Shown here: piece after piece, positions 1 through 7,494 of the stretch | Layout: every line of letters begins with the position of its first letter | How positions within the stretch are numbered: position 1 is the stretch's first letter | Program-made: the position numbers and the translations under genes | Assembly: GCA_030538335.1 (NCBI GenBank) | Contig: JAUNUE010000001.1 | Span: 1-29,538, forward strand | Source of the DNA: Allobrachymonas sp. | GTDB lineage: Bacteria > Pseudomonadota > Gammaproteobacteria > Burkholderiales > Burkholderiaceae_C | Reading direction: 5' to 3' | DNA length: 29,538 nucleotides | The notes under the pieces: model-generated | The model's database searches: none | Told to the model about the DNA's origin: nothing | What the model saw: the letters and a program-made list of their open reading frames with translations, nothing else

Positions 1-74
1 AATCATCTCAAGAAGTTAGCATGTGGTGGACACATGTTTGCTTCCTAAGACCCAATGGAATTAGGCTTGTCCCT

Positions 75-527
75 ATGAAACTCCCCTTCCCCGACCAAAA
101 ACGCCAAATCTTTTTCACCCGCATGTCCATGCGCTGGGGCGATATGGATGCCTACGGCCATGCCAACAACGCCATCTACCTGCGCTATTTTGAAGAGGCG
201 CGCATTTTGTGGATCACCTCACCCGACAGGCCCCATATGGCGGCAGATGGCACGGGGCCGGTGGTGGCCAATATCTTCTGCAACTTCTACCGTCCGCTGG
301 AGTACCCGGCTGAGATGCTGATCAAGCTCTACGTGACCGAGCCTGGGCGCAGCTCGTGCGAGGTGTGGATGACGATCGAGCGCACCGACCAGCCGGGCGT
401 GATCCATGCCGACGGTGGCGCTACCATGGTGTGGATTGATTTTGCGCAGCAAAAGGCGGTGCCGCTGCCTGATTGGCTGCGGGAGATGTTGACAGCAAGC
501 GAAGCGCCCGTGCCGTCATCCACATAA
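75..527 (+). CDS. Acyl-CoA thioesterase, 4HBT hotdog family (YbgC/FadM-like)
   Basis: A protein of about 150 residues with the hotdog-fold signature near its N-terminus: RWGDMDAYGHANNAIYLRYF, where the Asp of the D-x-x-G-H-x-N-N block is the usual catalytic residue. The family hydrolyses acyl-CoA thioesters in the cytoplasm; the substrate cannot be told from sequence. The frame is open from position 21, but the first 18 codons there lack family resemblance, so I chose the ATG at 75, which gives the normal family length. No strong Shine-Dalgarno sequence precedes either start. The gene is followed after about 90 bp by the pyruvate kinase gene on the same strand, with no terminator seen between them. 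Family assignment is firm; the exact start is not. Confidence 0.88.
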   Translation: MKLPFPDQKRQIFFTRMSMRWGDMDAYGHANNAIYLRYFEEARILWITSPDRPHMAADGTGPVVANIFCNFYRPLEYPAEMLIKLYVTEPGRSSCEVWMTIERTDQPGVIHADGGATMVWIDFAQQKAVPLPDWLREMLTASEAPVPSST

Positions 528-620
528 CGGTGGATTGCCGCCGGGGCAAGCACGCCGGGCGTCATCCACTTGTCTTTGATTCCTGTTAGGTTGAGGGGGT
601 CGGCATTCAGGAGATAAGCC

Positions 621-2492
621 TTGGCACACCCCGCGGAAGACAACGCAGACTTCAGCCCGGCTGAAGTCGAGGCGCTGTTGCAGGAACTGACCGCCATCCG
701 CGCGGAGTTGGTGGCTGAGCCGGGCCTGCACCAGCATGGCATCGACAAGATTCACGCCCATTACCAAAGCAGCGCGCGCAACCTGCTGCACTACCTGGCG
801 CTGCGCCGTCGCGACCTGCGCCCGCTGCAACTGCGCCTGGCAGCGCTTGGGCTGTCGTCGTTGGGGCGGGCTGAATCGCATGTGTTGGCTACCGTGGATG
901 CGGTGCTGGCTGTGCTGCACCGCCTGGCGGGCCGCGCGTGGCAGCCGCCCGCCAGCGGCAATAACGGCGGCTTTGCCCGCGGTGAACAGCTGCTGGCCGA
1001 ACACACCGATGCCTTGCTCGGCTCCGCTGCGCCGGGGCGCAAGGTGCGCATCATGGTCACCATGCCAAGCGAAGCGGCGCACGACTACACCCTGGTGCAC
1101 GACCTGTTGAAGCAGGGCATGGATTGCATGCGCATCAACTGCGCCCACGATGACGCACAGGCTTGGGAGCGCATGATCGGCCACCTGCGCCGCGCCGAAG
1201 AGGCAATGGGCCGCAGTTGCCGTGTCGTCATGGATCTGGGCGGGCCGAAGCTGCGCACCGGCCCGTTGGAACCCGACCCCGCCGTGGTGAAGGTGCGCCC
1301 TGTGCGCGATGGATATGGCCGGGTGACGGCGCCTGCGCGGGTCTGGCTGACGGCAGAAGATGCGCCCCAACCACCGCCTTCGCAGGCCAGCGCCAGCTTG
1401 CCTGTGCCTGCGGATTGGCTGCGTGGCTTGCAGACAAGTGACCGTGTGACGTTTACCGACGTACGCGACGCCGAACGTAGCTTTGCGATAGTGGACGTGA
1501 CCGATGCCGGATGCTGGGCCGAGGCACAACAAACGGCGTACCTCACACCCGGCACCGTCTTGCAGCACGCGCAAGGCAAGGCTTCTGTGGGCGCCCTGCC
1601 GCCGGGCGAAAGCACGCTGACCCTTCAGGAAGGTGACACGCTGTTCGTCACGCGCGACCTGCGGCCGGGCCGCCCCGCCACGGTGGACAGCAGCGGGCAG
1701 GTGCCGACGCCCGCTTCGGTGGGTTGCACGATTCCTGAGGTGTTTGACGATGTGCGCTCGGGCGAATCGATCTGGTTTGACGACGGCAAGATGGGTGGCG
1801 TGGTTGAAAAAGTCGAGGCTGATCGTGTGCGGGTGCGCATCACGCATGCACCTGCAGGCGGCGCAAAACTGCGGTCGGACAAGGGCATCAACTTGCCTGA
1901 CAGCCCTTTGCGTCTGGCGGCACTCACCGACAAAGACCTGCATGACCTGCCGTTTGTGGCACGCCATGCCGACGTGGTGGAACTGTCGTTTGCCAACAGC
2001 GCGCATGACGTGGAATCGCTGCAGCAGCATCTGGCGCAACTGGGCGAGCGGCAACCGGCCATCGTGCTCAAGATCGAAACGCGCCGCGCGTTTGAAAATC
2101 TGCCTGCCATGCTGCTTGTCGCCATGCGTACGCCCTGCTGCGGGGTGATGATTGCACGGGGCGACCTGGCGGTGGAATGCGGCTTTGAACGGCTGGCCGA
2201 GGTGCAGGAAGAAATCCTGTGGATTTGCGAAGCGGCGCACGTGCCCGTGATCTGGGCCACGCAGGTGCTGGAGTCGCTGGCCAAGCAGGGCATGCCGTCG
2301 CGGGCCGAGATTACCGACGCCGCCATGGGCCACCGCGCCGAGTGCGTCATGCTGAACAAAGGCCCGCACATGCTGAGCGCCGTGCGCGTGCTCGATGACA
2401 TCTTGCGGCGCATGCAGGCCCACCAGGCCAAAAAGAGTGCCATGCTGCGCGAGTTGCGGCTGGCGCATACCTTGCCTGCCGAGCCGGTTTGA
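621..2492 (+). CDS. Long, atypical pyruvate kinase-like protein (TTG start)
   Basis: A 623-residue protein. Residues 1 to about 130 form a helical extension (NLLHYLALRRRDLRPLQ, LGLSSLGRAESHVLATVDAV) absent from classical pyruvate kinase. The catalytic barrel follows: MRINCAH (classical RLNFSH), MDLGGPKLRTG (classical LDTKGPEIRTG), a B-domain-like insert, KGINLPD, LKIETR (catalytic Lys and Glu kept), ARGDLAVE (metal-binding Asp kept) and WATQVLES (catalytic Thr kept). The usual MLSGETA is MLNKGPH, and the protein stops soon after, so the C-terminal allosteric domain is missing. Expected reaction: phosphoenolpyruvate plus ADP to pyruvate plus ATP. The start is TTG at 621, supported by AGGAGA at 609-614. 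The long antisense ORF over this gene is a GC-rich shadow. Confidence 0.88.
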   Translation: MAHPAEDNADFSPAEVEALLQELTAIRAELVAEPGLHQHGIDKIHAHYQSSARNLLHYLALRRRDLRPLQLRLAALGLSSLGRAESHVLATVDAVLAVLHRLAGRAWQPPASGNNGGFARGEQLLAEHTDALLGSAAPGRKVRIMVTMPSEAAHDYTLVHDLLKQGMDCMRINCAHDDAQAWERMIGHLRRAEEAMGRSCRVVMDLGGPKLRTGPLEPDPAVVKVRPVRDGYGRVTAPARVWLTAEDAPQPPPSQASASLPVPADWLRGLQTSDRVTFTDVRDAERSFAIVDVTDAGCWAEAQQTAYLTPGTVLQHAQGKASVGALPPGESTLTLQEGDTLFVTRDLRPGRPATVDSSGQVPTPASVGCTIPEVFDDVRSGESIWFDDGKMGGVVEKVEADRVRVRITHAPAGGAKLRSDKGINLPDSPLRLAALTDKDLHDLPFVARHADVVELSFANSAHDVESLQQHLAQLGERQPAIVLKIETRRAFENLPAMLLVAMRTPCCGVMIARGDLAVECGFERLAEVQEEILWICEAAHVPVIWATQVLESLAKQGMPSRAEITDAAMGHRAECVMLNKGPHMLSAVRVLDDILRRMQAHQAKKSAMLRELRLAHTLPAEPV

Positions 2493-2613
2493 CCCTGTTC
2501 ACGCCCTTCCTTTTCGAAAACCCTAGTTGCCAATTTCAGATACATCTATTAAGATTGCTCCGCGATTATTAGGTCGAATGAATGAATCGTATTTTAATTA
2601 TGTAGTAATAAAT

Positions 2614-3183
2614 ATGCAGTTTCTGAAGTACCCCATTGATCCCGTAAAAATCTACTTGGGCCGCATGCGCGCCAAGCAGCACTGCCCGCCACGGGTGTCG
2701 ATGCGCAAGATCGGCTGGTCATGGGCAGCGAGTTTTCTGGGCATCAGCTTTATCGCTTTGGTGACGAGTTATTTCGGCACCCGCTCGGCCTTGCTGATTG
2801 GCTCTTTCGGCGCCTCTGCCGTGCTGGTGTATGGCGCGCCGCTGGCCGAGTTTTCGCAACCCCGCAACCTGGTGGGCGGGCACGTGCTGTCGTCATTCAT
2901 CGGCATTTGCATGTACAAGCTGCTGGGCTTTGCGCCCGAAATGGCGTGTGCGCTGGCCGTGTCGTTTTCAATAGCCAGCATGCAGTTCACGCGCACCATG
3001 CATCCACCCGGCGGCGCCACGGCGCTCACGGCGGTGATTGGCGGTGACAAAATCCACAGCCTGGGGTTTGGCTTCATGGTCATTCCGGTGCTGATGGGCG
3101 CGGTGGTGTTGTTGGCCGTGGCCTTGCTGATGAACAACCTGTCGCGCAACCCCAAGCGCCACTATCCCGCTTACTGGTATTAG
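2614..3183 (+). CDS. HPP family integral membrane protein
   Basis: About 189 residues with four or five hydrophobic segments and the family-defining motif TMHPPGGATAL, flanked by typical HPP blocks (LIGSFGASAVLVYGAPLAEFSQPRNLVGGH upstream). HPP proteins are inner-membrane proteins; some have been linked to nitrite transport, and most are uncharacterised. The frame is open from 2527, with possible starts at 2578 and 2614. The DNA from about 2540 to 2613 is much more AT-rich than neighbouring genes and would encode codons unlike the rest of the protein, so I take it as upstream DNA and place the start at 2614. Neither start has a good ribosome binding site. The gene ends 15 bp from the convergent AI-2E-type gene. 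Confidence 0.85.
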   Translation: MQFLKYPIDPVKIYLGRMRAKQHCPPRVSMRKIGWSWAASFLGISFIALVTSYFGTRSALLIGSFGASAVLVYGAPLAEFSQPRNLVGGHVLSSFIGICMYKLLGFAPEMACALAVSFSIASMQFTRTMHPPGGATALTAVIGGDKIHSLGFGFMVIPVLMGAVVLLAVALLMNNLSRNPKRHYPAYWY

Positions 3184-3198
3184 AGCCTGTTCAATATC

Positions 3199-4431
3199 TT
3201 AAGACTTGCCCTCTGTTGGCAGGAGCTCTTCTCCATCGCGCAGGTATTCGGCCACGGCCTCAAAGCCTTCCACCCGGGTGCAGATGACCTTGATGACGAC
3301 CAGCATGGGCACCGCAATCAGCAAGCCCAGCGAGCCCCACAGCCAGGCAAAAAACAGCAGGGCCACAAACTGCGCGGTGTGGTTGATGTTGGCAATGCGG
3401 CCAAAAATCCAGGTCTGTGCGACCAGGCCGATCAGGGTGGCCACCACCAACGTCGAGGCAGAGGCCATGATCGCCGGGGGCAGTTGCGACCACTGCTGTA
3501 CGCCCATGAGGAACACGCCCGCGCCCGTGATTACCGGCCCCACGTAGGGAATGAAATGCAGCACGCCCGCCATTACGCCCCACACGGCGGCGTTCTCGAA
3601 ACCTTGCACCCGCAGCACCGCGTAGGTGATCACGCCCAGGATCACGTTGCTGACAAACAGCGATGCCAGAAAGCGCTGCAGGTTGGCGTGTACGTCATCC
3701 AGCAATTCGACCAGGCCGCGCTTTTGCGACCAACGCTCGCCCACCAGCTTGACCGTTTTGCGCCGGAACTGGCTGCCTGCCGCCAGCAAAAAGTAGGCCA
3801 GCAGCAGCACCGATCCCAGCGTGCCCAGACCGCCCACCAACTGGAGCGCTTTTTCTGCCAGAACGCGGGCTGAGGGTTTGGGCGCTACCTCGGGCGCTGC
3901 AGGTGTGGCCGCTTTGCCTGTGGCGGATGGCTGGATGGCGCCATCTACCGCCTTGGCGGCTTCGGTGATCTTGCCAATGGAGCTGCCCTTGTTCGAGTGC
4001 GCCTCCCGGATGGTCTTGTTGACGCGGGCAATGGTGGCAGGCATCGAGTCGGCCAGATCCACAGCCTGGTACCACACGGCATAGCCAATACCGGCAATCA
4101 AGCCGACAAAAGCCAGCACGGCAACGGCGCTGCCCACAGAGCGCGGGACCCTGAATTTTTCGAGCTTGTCTACCACCGGCCCCAAGGTGTACGAAAGAAA
4201 AATACCCGCCACAAAGGGGATGAAAAACGCTTCCGCCCATTTCAGCACGAACAGACCCAAGGCCACGTTCAGCAGGACCAACGTCCATTTCAACCCACGG
4301 CGGTTTTTCTGCGCTTCGTGCACGATGGCGGGGGCATCAGGCGCAGCCGTTGAAGCAGGTGGCTGTGCGGAAGGGGCTGCAACGGCCTGATCAGCAGGCA
4401 CGGGATCAACGCCGGAGGTCTCGGTAAGCAT
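3199..4431 (-). CDS. AI-2E/PerM-type transporter family membrane protein
   Basis: A 410-residue multi-pass membrane protein of the AI-2E transporter superfamily (PerM/YdiK). It has paired N-terminal membrane segments (LVLLNVALGLFVLKW; AFFIPFVAGIFLSYTLGPVV), a long soluble part around residues 90-190 with an Ala/Pro-rich stretch, and the conserved C-terminal core with GVMAGVLHFIPYVGPVITG and FFAWLWGSLGLLIAVPML. Members move small molecules or ions across the inner membrane; the substrate is unknown. The frame is open back to 4539, but a strong terminator for the upstream gene lies at 4483-4510, so the ATG at 4431 is the sensible start. The N-terminus is Pro/Ala-rich and probably disordered. 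Confidence 0.87.
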   Translation of the reverse strand: MLTETSGVDPVPADQAVAAPSAQPPASTAAPDAPAIVHEAQKNRRGLKWTLVLLNVALGLFVLKWAEAFFIPFVAGIFLSYTLGPVVDKLEKFRVPRSVGSAVAVLAFVGLIAGIGYAVWYQAVDLADSMPATIARVNKTIREAHSNKGSSIGKITEAAKAVDGAIQPSATGKAATPAAPEVAPKPSARVLAEKALQLVGGLGTLGSVLLLAYFLLAAGSQFRRKTVKLVGERWSQKRGLVELLDDVHANLQRFLASLFVSNVILGVITYAVLRVQGFENAAVWGVMAGVLHFIPYVGPVITGAGVFLMGVQQWSQLPPAIMASASTLVVATLIGLVAQTWIFGRIANINHTAQFVALLFFAWLWGSLGLLIAVPMLVVIKVICTRVEGFEAVAEYLRDGEELLPTEGKS

Positions 4432-4482
4432 GGCCGCGCCCTTTTCTTTGGTGAGGGAATGAATGGTGCCACAAAGCCGGAT

Positions 4483-4510
4483 AAAAAAAGACGGTGAAAC
4501 CACCGTCTTT
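4483..4510 (-). terminator. Rho-independent terminator after the glycine-zipper gene
   Basis: Read on the minus strand there is a perfect 10-bp stem (AAAGACGGTG with CACCGTCTTT), a 4-nt loop and a run of T. It lies about 55 bp past the stop of the glycine-zipper gene and before the start of the AI-2E-type gene. It therefore separates the two transcription units and argues against longer N-termini for the latter. Confidence 0.9.
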
Positions 4511-4564
4511 AAATCCTGCGCATGTTGCTGCTCAGGCAAGGGGATGCATTATGGCTGCTGCTTA

Positions 4565-5392
4565 TTACAGAACGATGCGGTTCCAGGCAGCACGGGCAGC
4601 CGCCTTGGCCTGCTCGTACTCCAGGCGTGAGGTGGCCTTGAGGGCTTCCCAATCGCGGCGCAGTTCTGCGTCGAGCGCGTCGAACTCGCGGCCAGGATAG
4701 CGCTGGCGGGCCATATAGCCCAAGCGGTAGGCCGGGCTGTAATCGTCGTAGGTGTAACCTGTTCTGTATTCAGCCGGGTGGTCTACGTAGTAGGCATTCC
4801 AGTACTCGTCTTCGGCTGCGGGGTTGACCACTTGGGCCACCGACTTGCCTGCGGCTCCGCCAGTCAGACCACCAATGGCAGCACCTGCCAACGCACCAAC
4901 CGGGCCAGCTACCGAGCCGATGGCCGCGCCTGTAGCAGCACCAGCCGCAGCGCCACTGCCCGTAGCCAGATTGTGATCAGCCAGATCGTCGCCCGCCTTG
5001 GGGTTGATGACCTCGCCTGCGCCTTTGCCGGCCATGCCGCCAGTGGCTGCACCAATGGCCGCGCCTACGGCCACGCCCACCGGGCCGCCCACAGCGCCCA
5101 GTGCAGCACCCGTCATGGCACCCGCACTTGCGCCTACGCCGGTTGCCAGCTTGTGCTCGTTGGGGTTGGCGTCGCCACCCGGATCCACGTTTTCGGCAAT
5201 TTCCTTGCCGGTAAGGCCGCCTGCCACGCCACCGATGATGCCGCCCACTACCGTGCCCACAGGGCCAGCCACGGCGGTGCCAAGGGTCGCGCCTGCCACG
5301 GCACCGGCTGCTGCGCCAGCGCCACCAGCGGCGATGTGCGATGCGGGATCTCCTTCAATACCTTCCTTGTCAACGGGGGTCTGCTTTGTCAT
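4565..5392 (-). CDS. Glycine-zipper protein with three tandem repeats
   Basis: A 275-residue protein. After about 18 polar residues come three consecutive repeats of about 60 residues. Each begins H-x-(A/L)-A-x-G, runs through GxxxG/AxxxA-rich glycine-zipper helices with a central GPVG turn, and closes with a polar N-P linker (ENVDPGGDANPNE; EVINPKAGDD; QVVNPAAEDE). The last 80 or so residues are different: aromatic and charged (YWNAYYVDHPAEYRTGY) and then Ala/Arg/Glu-rich helix. Glycine zippers pack in or against membranes; no signal peptide is visible. The start at 5392 is fixed by AAGGAG at 5401-5406. The frame is open further upstream but that part is not needed. No function can be assigned beyond a likely membrane- or stress-related role. 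Confidence 0.85.
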   Translation of the reverse strand: MTKQTPVDKEGIEGDPASHIAAGGAGAAAGAVAGATLGTAVAGPVGTVVGGIIGGVAGGLTGKEIAENVDPGGDANPNEHKLATGVGASAGAMTGAALGAVGGPVGVAVGAAIGAATGGMAGKGAGEVINPKAGDDLADHNLATGSGAAAGAATGAAIGSVAGPVGALAGAAIGGLTGGAAGKSVAQVVNPAAEDEYWNAYYVDHPAEYRTGYTYDDYSPAYRLGYMARQRYPGREFDALDAELRRDWEALKATSRLEYEQAKAAARAAWNRIVL

Positions 5393-5457
5393 TTTGTAAT
5401 CTCCTTGTGATTGAGGGGTTACCGGCATCATGAATACCGATTTGAATAGCAACATAA

Positions 5458-5492
5458 CCTGCTGCTGAAAATCACTATATCGCAGCAGCAGG
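5458..5492. promoter_or_regulatory. 10-bp inverted repeat upstream of the glycine-zipper gene
   Basis: Perfect arms CCTGCTGCTG (5458-5467) and CAGCAGCAGG (5483-5492) surround a 15-nt AT-rich centre, 66-100 bp upstream of the start codon. It could be an operator over the promoter or a leader hairpin; the AT-rich centre contains a possible -10-like GATATA on the minus strand. Confidence 0.45.
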
Positions 5493-5518
5493 GAACATAT
5501 TTGACAAAACTGTTCCAA

Positions 5519-6265
5519 CAGGCCGATTTATTGTTTCAGAACATTGCCTGGAAATGCTTTTTTACAATATCAGAAACATTTCCGCACTTTCTGGCAGAGA
5601 GCACAAGAACCAGAGGTCTTTCAAAGGCCGCCATGGTATGAAAAAAACCACGCTCAGTCGGCTTGAAGCAAAGCTTCACATAGAGTCCTTTGCCTGGGCG
5701 CGGAGGTGTCTCATCTCGTCTGCGAGCGCTGAAGGGGCGGCATCCCAACTATCCGCCCGGCGCTGGGGATAGAGCGGGGATCTGAAAAATGGCATTCAGA
5801 GCTTGTGTGCTCTATTCAAAACAAGGCCATGCAACAGGGTTATGGCGTGAGCAAGCGCAAACTTCATGAATTTTTCTGTAACGAATTCGAGAGGGTGGCA
5901 ACGCCCGTGCAGCAGTTGAGGGCGCACTGCCCATGGCTCTCCGCTGTCGGGACTTGCCCCCACAAGCTGGCAGCAGGGTCCGGACATTTCGCTTGTACGC
6001 ATGTGAAGAACATCACCTACATGCCAGATGCAAAAGCACGCAAGCTAACTGTCGATTCAATATCTCTTGATTATATTTTATAGGATCAAATACTGTAATC
6101 CGATGTTAATGCCGTAATATCCATTTGCAATTGGGTAATTGTAGGAATTGGTATTTGATGTAATGGTTTTATTTATTCAGGTTTTTGTTGGGAATAGCCA
6201 TTAGAGTAAACCCGTCTGCGCAATTCGGCACAGACTTGAAGTCGCAAACCACAAGGAGATTGACA
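5519..6265. other. About 750 bp with no convincing gene
   Basis: No ORF here has recognisable homology. The longest plus-strand candidates are 5554-5772 (72 codons) and 5805-6083 (92 codons). Both contain unusual residue mixes, and neither has a good ribosome binding site. Base composition is mixed: 5690-5770 is GC-rich, whereas 6055-6200 is strikingly AT-rich for this genome and probably holds the promoter of the csbD-like gene. I see no tRNA, insertion-sequence end or repeat array. It may be a decayed region. Confidence 0.5.
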
Positions 6266-6481
6266 ATGAACAAGGACACGATCGAAGGCAACTGGAAGCA
6301 GTTCAAGGGCAGCATCAAGGAAGCTTGGGGCAAGCTGACCGACGATGATCTGGACGTCATCAATGGCAAGCGCGAACAGCTTTTGGGCCGCCTGCAGGAA
6401 CGCTACGGCTACAAAAAAGAAGAAGCCGAAAAGCATGTCGTTGACTTCGAGAAGAAGTTCTCTGACTGGAAATGGCTCTGA
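6266..6481 (+). CDS. CsbD-like small stress protein
   Basis: A 71-residue, highly charged protein starting MNKDTIEGNWKQFKGSIKEA, followed by GKLTDDDLDVINGKREQLLGRLQERYG, the CsbD/YjbJ family pattern over its whole length. Family members are small cytoplasmic proteins induced by general stress; their molecular role is not known. The ATG at 6266 is chosen because AAGGAG lies at 6253-6258 and because family members begin at this point. The gene stands alone, with an AT-rich region before it and a strong terminator after it, so it is probably a single-gene transcription unit. Confidence 0.92.
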   Translation: MNKDTIEGNWKQFKGSIKEAWGKLTDDDLDVINGKREQLLGRLQERYGYKKEEAEKHVVDFEKKFSDWKWL

Positions 6482-6533
6482 TTTGAGCGCCCGTCAGCCC
6501 ATGCGCACCAACGCGCATGGCCTGACAGCCGAC

Positions 6534-6558
6534 AAGGCCACCAAAGGGTGGCCTTTTT
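6534..6558 (+). terminator. Rho-independent terminator after the csbD-like gene
   Basis: Perfect 9-bp stem AAGGCCACC (6534-6542) with GGTGGCCTT (6547-6555), a 4-nt loop and a run of five T, about 50 bp past the stop codon. Confidence 0.93.
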
Positions 6559-6852
6559 GCTGCATGCAAAGCGGAAGTGAGAAGGGTCACAGGCCGCCAA
6601 AATGTAACTTGCTGCGCGCGCCTTGGTGCCATGCATGGAAGAAAAAACGGCTTACAGAGGGGACAGGCTCTAACTTGCAGCTTTGCCATGCCTCTACATC
6701 TGCTTACTGATAGCTGAATGGCGTGCAGGCAACTTCTATAGAATGGCCCTCGTTGTTCGGATGCTTTCCGTGTGCCAGCCTCTTGCCATCAGCGCTGGGG
6801 TTGGCATATGGGGGTCGGCCCTATTGGCCTTTTTTCTCTCACAGGAGCTTTC
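6559..6852. other. Spacer before the lemA operon
   Basis: No coding region is supported here. The stretch must hold the promoter of the lemA operon. A TATAGA at 6737-6742 is a possible -10 box, but no good -35 box sits at the right distance, so I do not call a promoter. Confidence 0.5.
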
Positions 6853-7455
6853 ATGAAACGCCTGTTCGCCTTGCTTGCCACCATGTTTGCCGCGCTTGCC
6901 CTGTCGGGTTGCGGCTACAACCAGTTCCAGTCGCTGGACGAAACCACCAAATCCGCCTGGAGCGAGGTGCTCAACCAGTACCAGCGCCGTGCCGATCTGG
7001 TGCCCAATATCGTCGAAAGTGTGAAAGGTCAGGCCAATTTCGAGCAGGACACGCTCACCAAGGTGATCGAGGCTCGTGCCAGGGCCACCTCAATCCAGGC
7101 TACGCCTGATCTGGTGAACAACCCTGAGGCCATGCAGAAATTCCAGGCCGCTCAAGGCGAGCTCTCTGGCGCCCTGAGCCGCCTGATGGTCGTTGCCGAG
7201 CGCTACCCTGAGCTGCAAGCCAACCAGGCATTCCGCGACCTGCGCGTCACACTGGAAGGTACCGAGAACCGCATCACCGTGGCACGCAATGCCTATATCA
7301 AGTCGGTGCAGGATTACAACGTGCTCACACGTTCGTTCCCCAACAACCTCACCGCCATGATCTTTGGCTACAAGCCCAAGGCCAACTTCACGGTCGAGAA
7401 CGAAGCGCAAATTTCGCAACCGCCCAAGGTGGACTTCGGCACCGACAAGAAATAA
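6853..7455 (+). CDS. lemA: LemA family lipoprotein
   Basis: A 200-residue protein with a lipoprotein signal peptide (lipobox LSGC, Cys20), followed by the LemA core: GYNQFQSLDETTKSAWSEV, NQYQRRADLVPNIVESVKG and later NRITVARNAYIKSVQDYN. LemA proteins are helical and membrane-anchored; their exact role is unsettled. They are often encoded next to TPM-domain proteins, as here. The ATG at 6853 has AGGAG at 6843-6847. The next gene starts 39 bp downstream on the same strand, so this is the first gene of a lemA-TPM operon. Confidence 0.94.
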   Translation: MKRLFALLATMFAALALSGCGYNQFQSLDETTKSAWSEVLNQYQRRADLVPNIVESVKGQANFEQDTLTKVIEARARATSIQATPDLVNNPEAMQKFQAAQGELSGALSRLMVVAERYPELQANQAFRDLRVTLEGTENRITVARNAYIKSVQDYNVLTRSFPNNLTAMIFGYKPKANFTVENEAQISQPPKVDFGTDKK

Positions 7456-7494
7456 GTGCCTGCCGTCAGAACAACCATTCTGAAAGGACGGGCC

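Noticed and set aside
516..2468. A 650-codon open frame antisense to the pyruvate kinase gene
   Set aside because: Its translation is rich in His, Arg, Gln and Ala with no family motif, typical of the reverse frame of GC-rich coding DNA; the plus-strand gene has clear motifs.
4431..4539. A longer N-terminus for the AI-2E-type protein
   Set aside because: It would have to be translated through a strong terminator of the upstream gene, and the added residues have no family likeness.
4860..5345. Direct-repeat array resembling a CRISPR or minisatellite
   Set aside because: The repetition is at protein level (three glycine-zipper units of about 180 bp) within an open frame, without spacers of even size.
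5805..6083. A 92-codon ORF in the unassigned region
   Set aside because: No ribosome binding site, no family likeness and an abrupt composition change inside the frame; kept only as part of the unassigned stretch.
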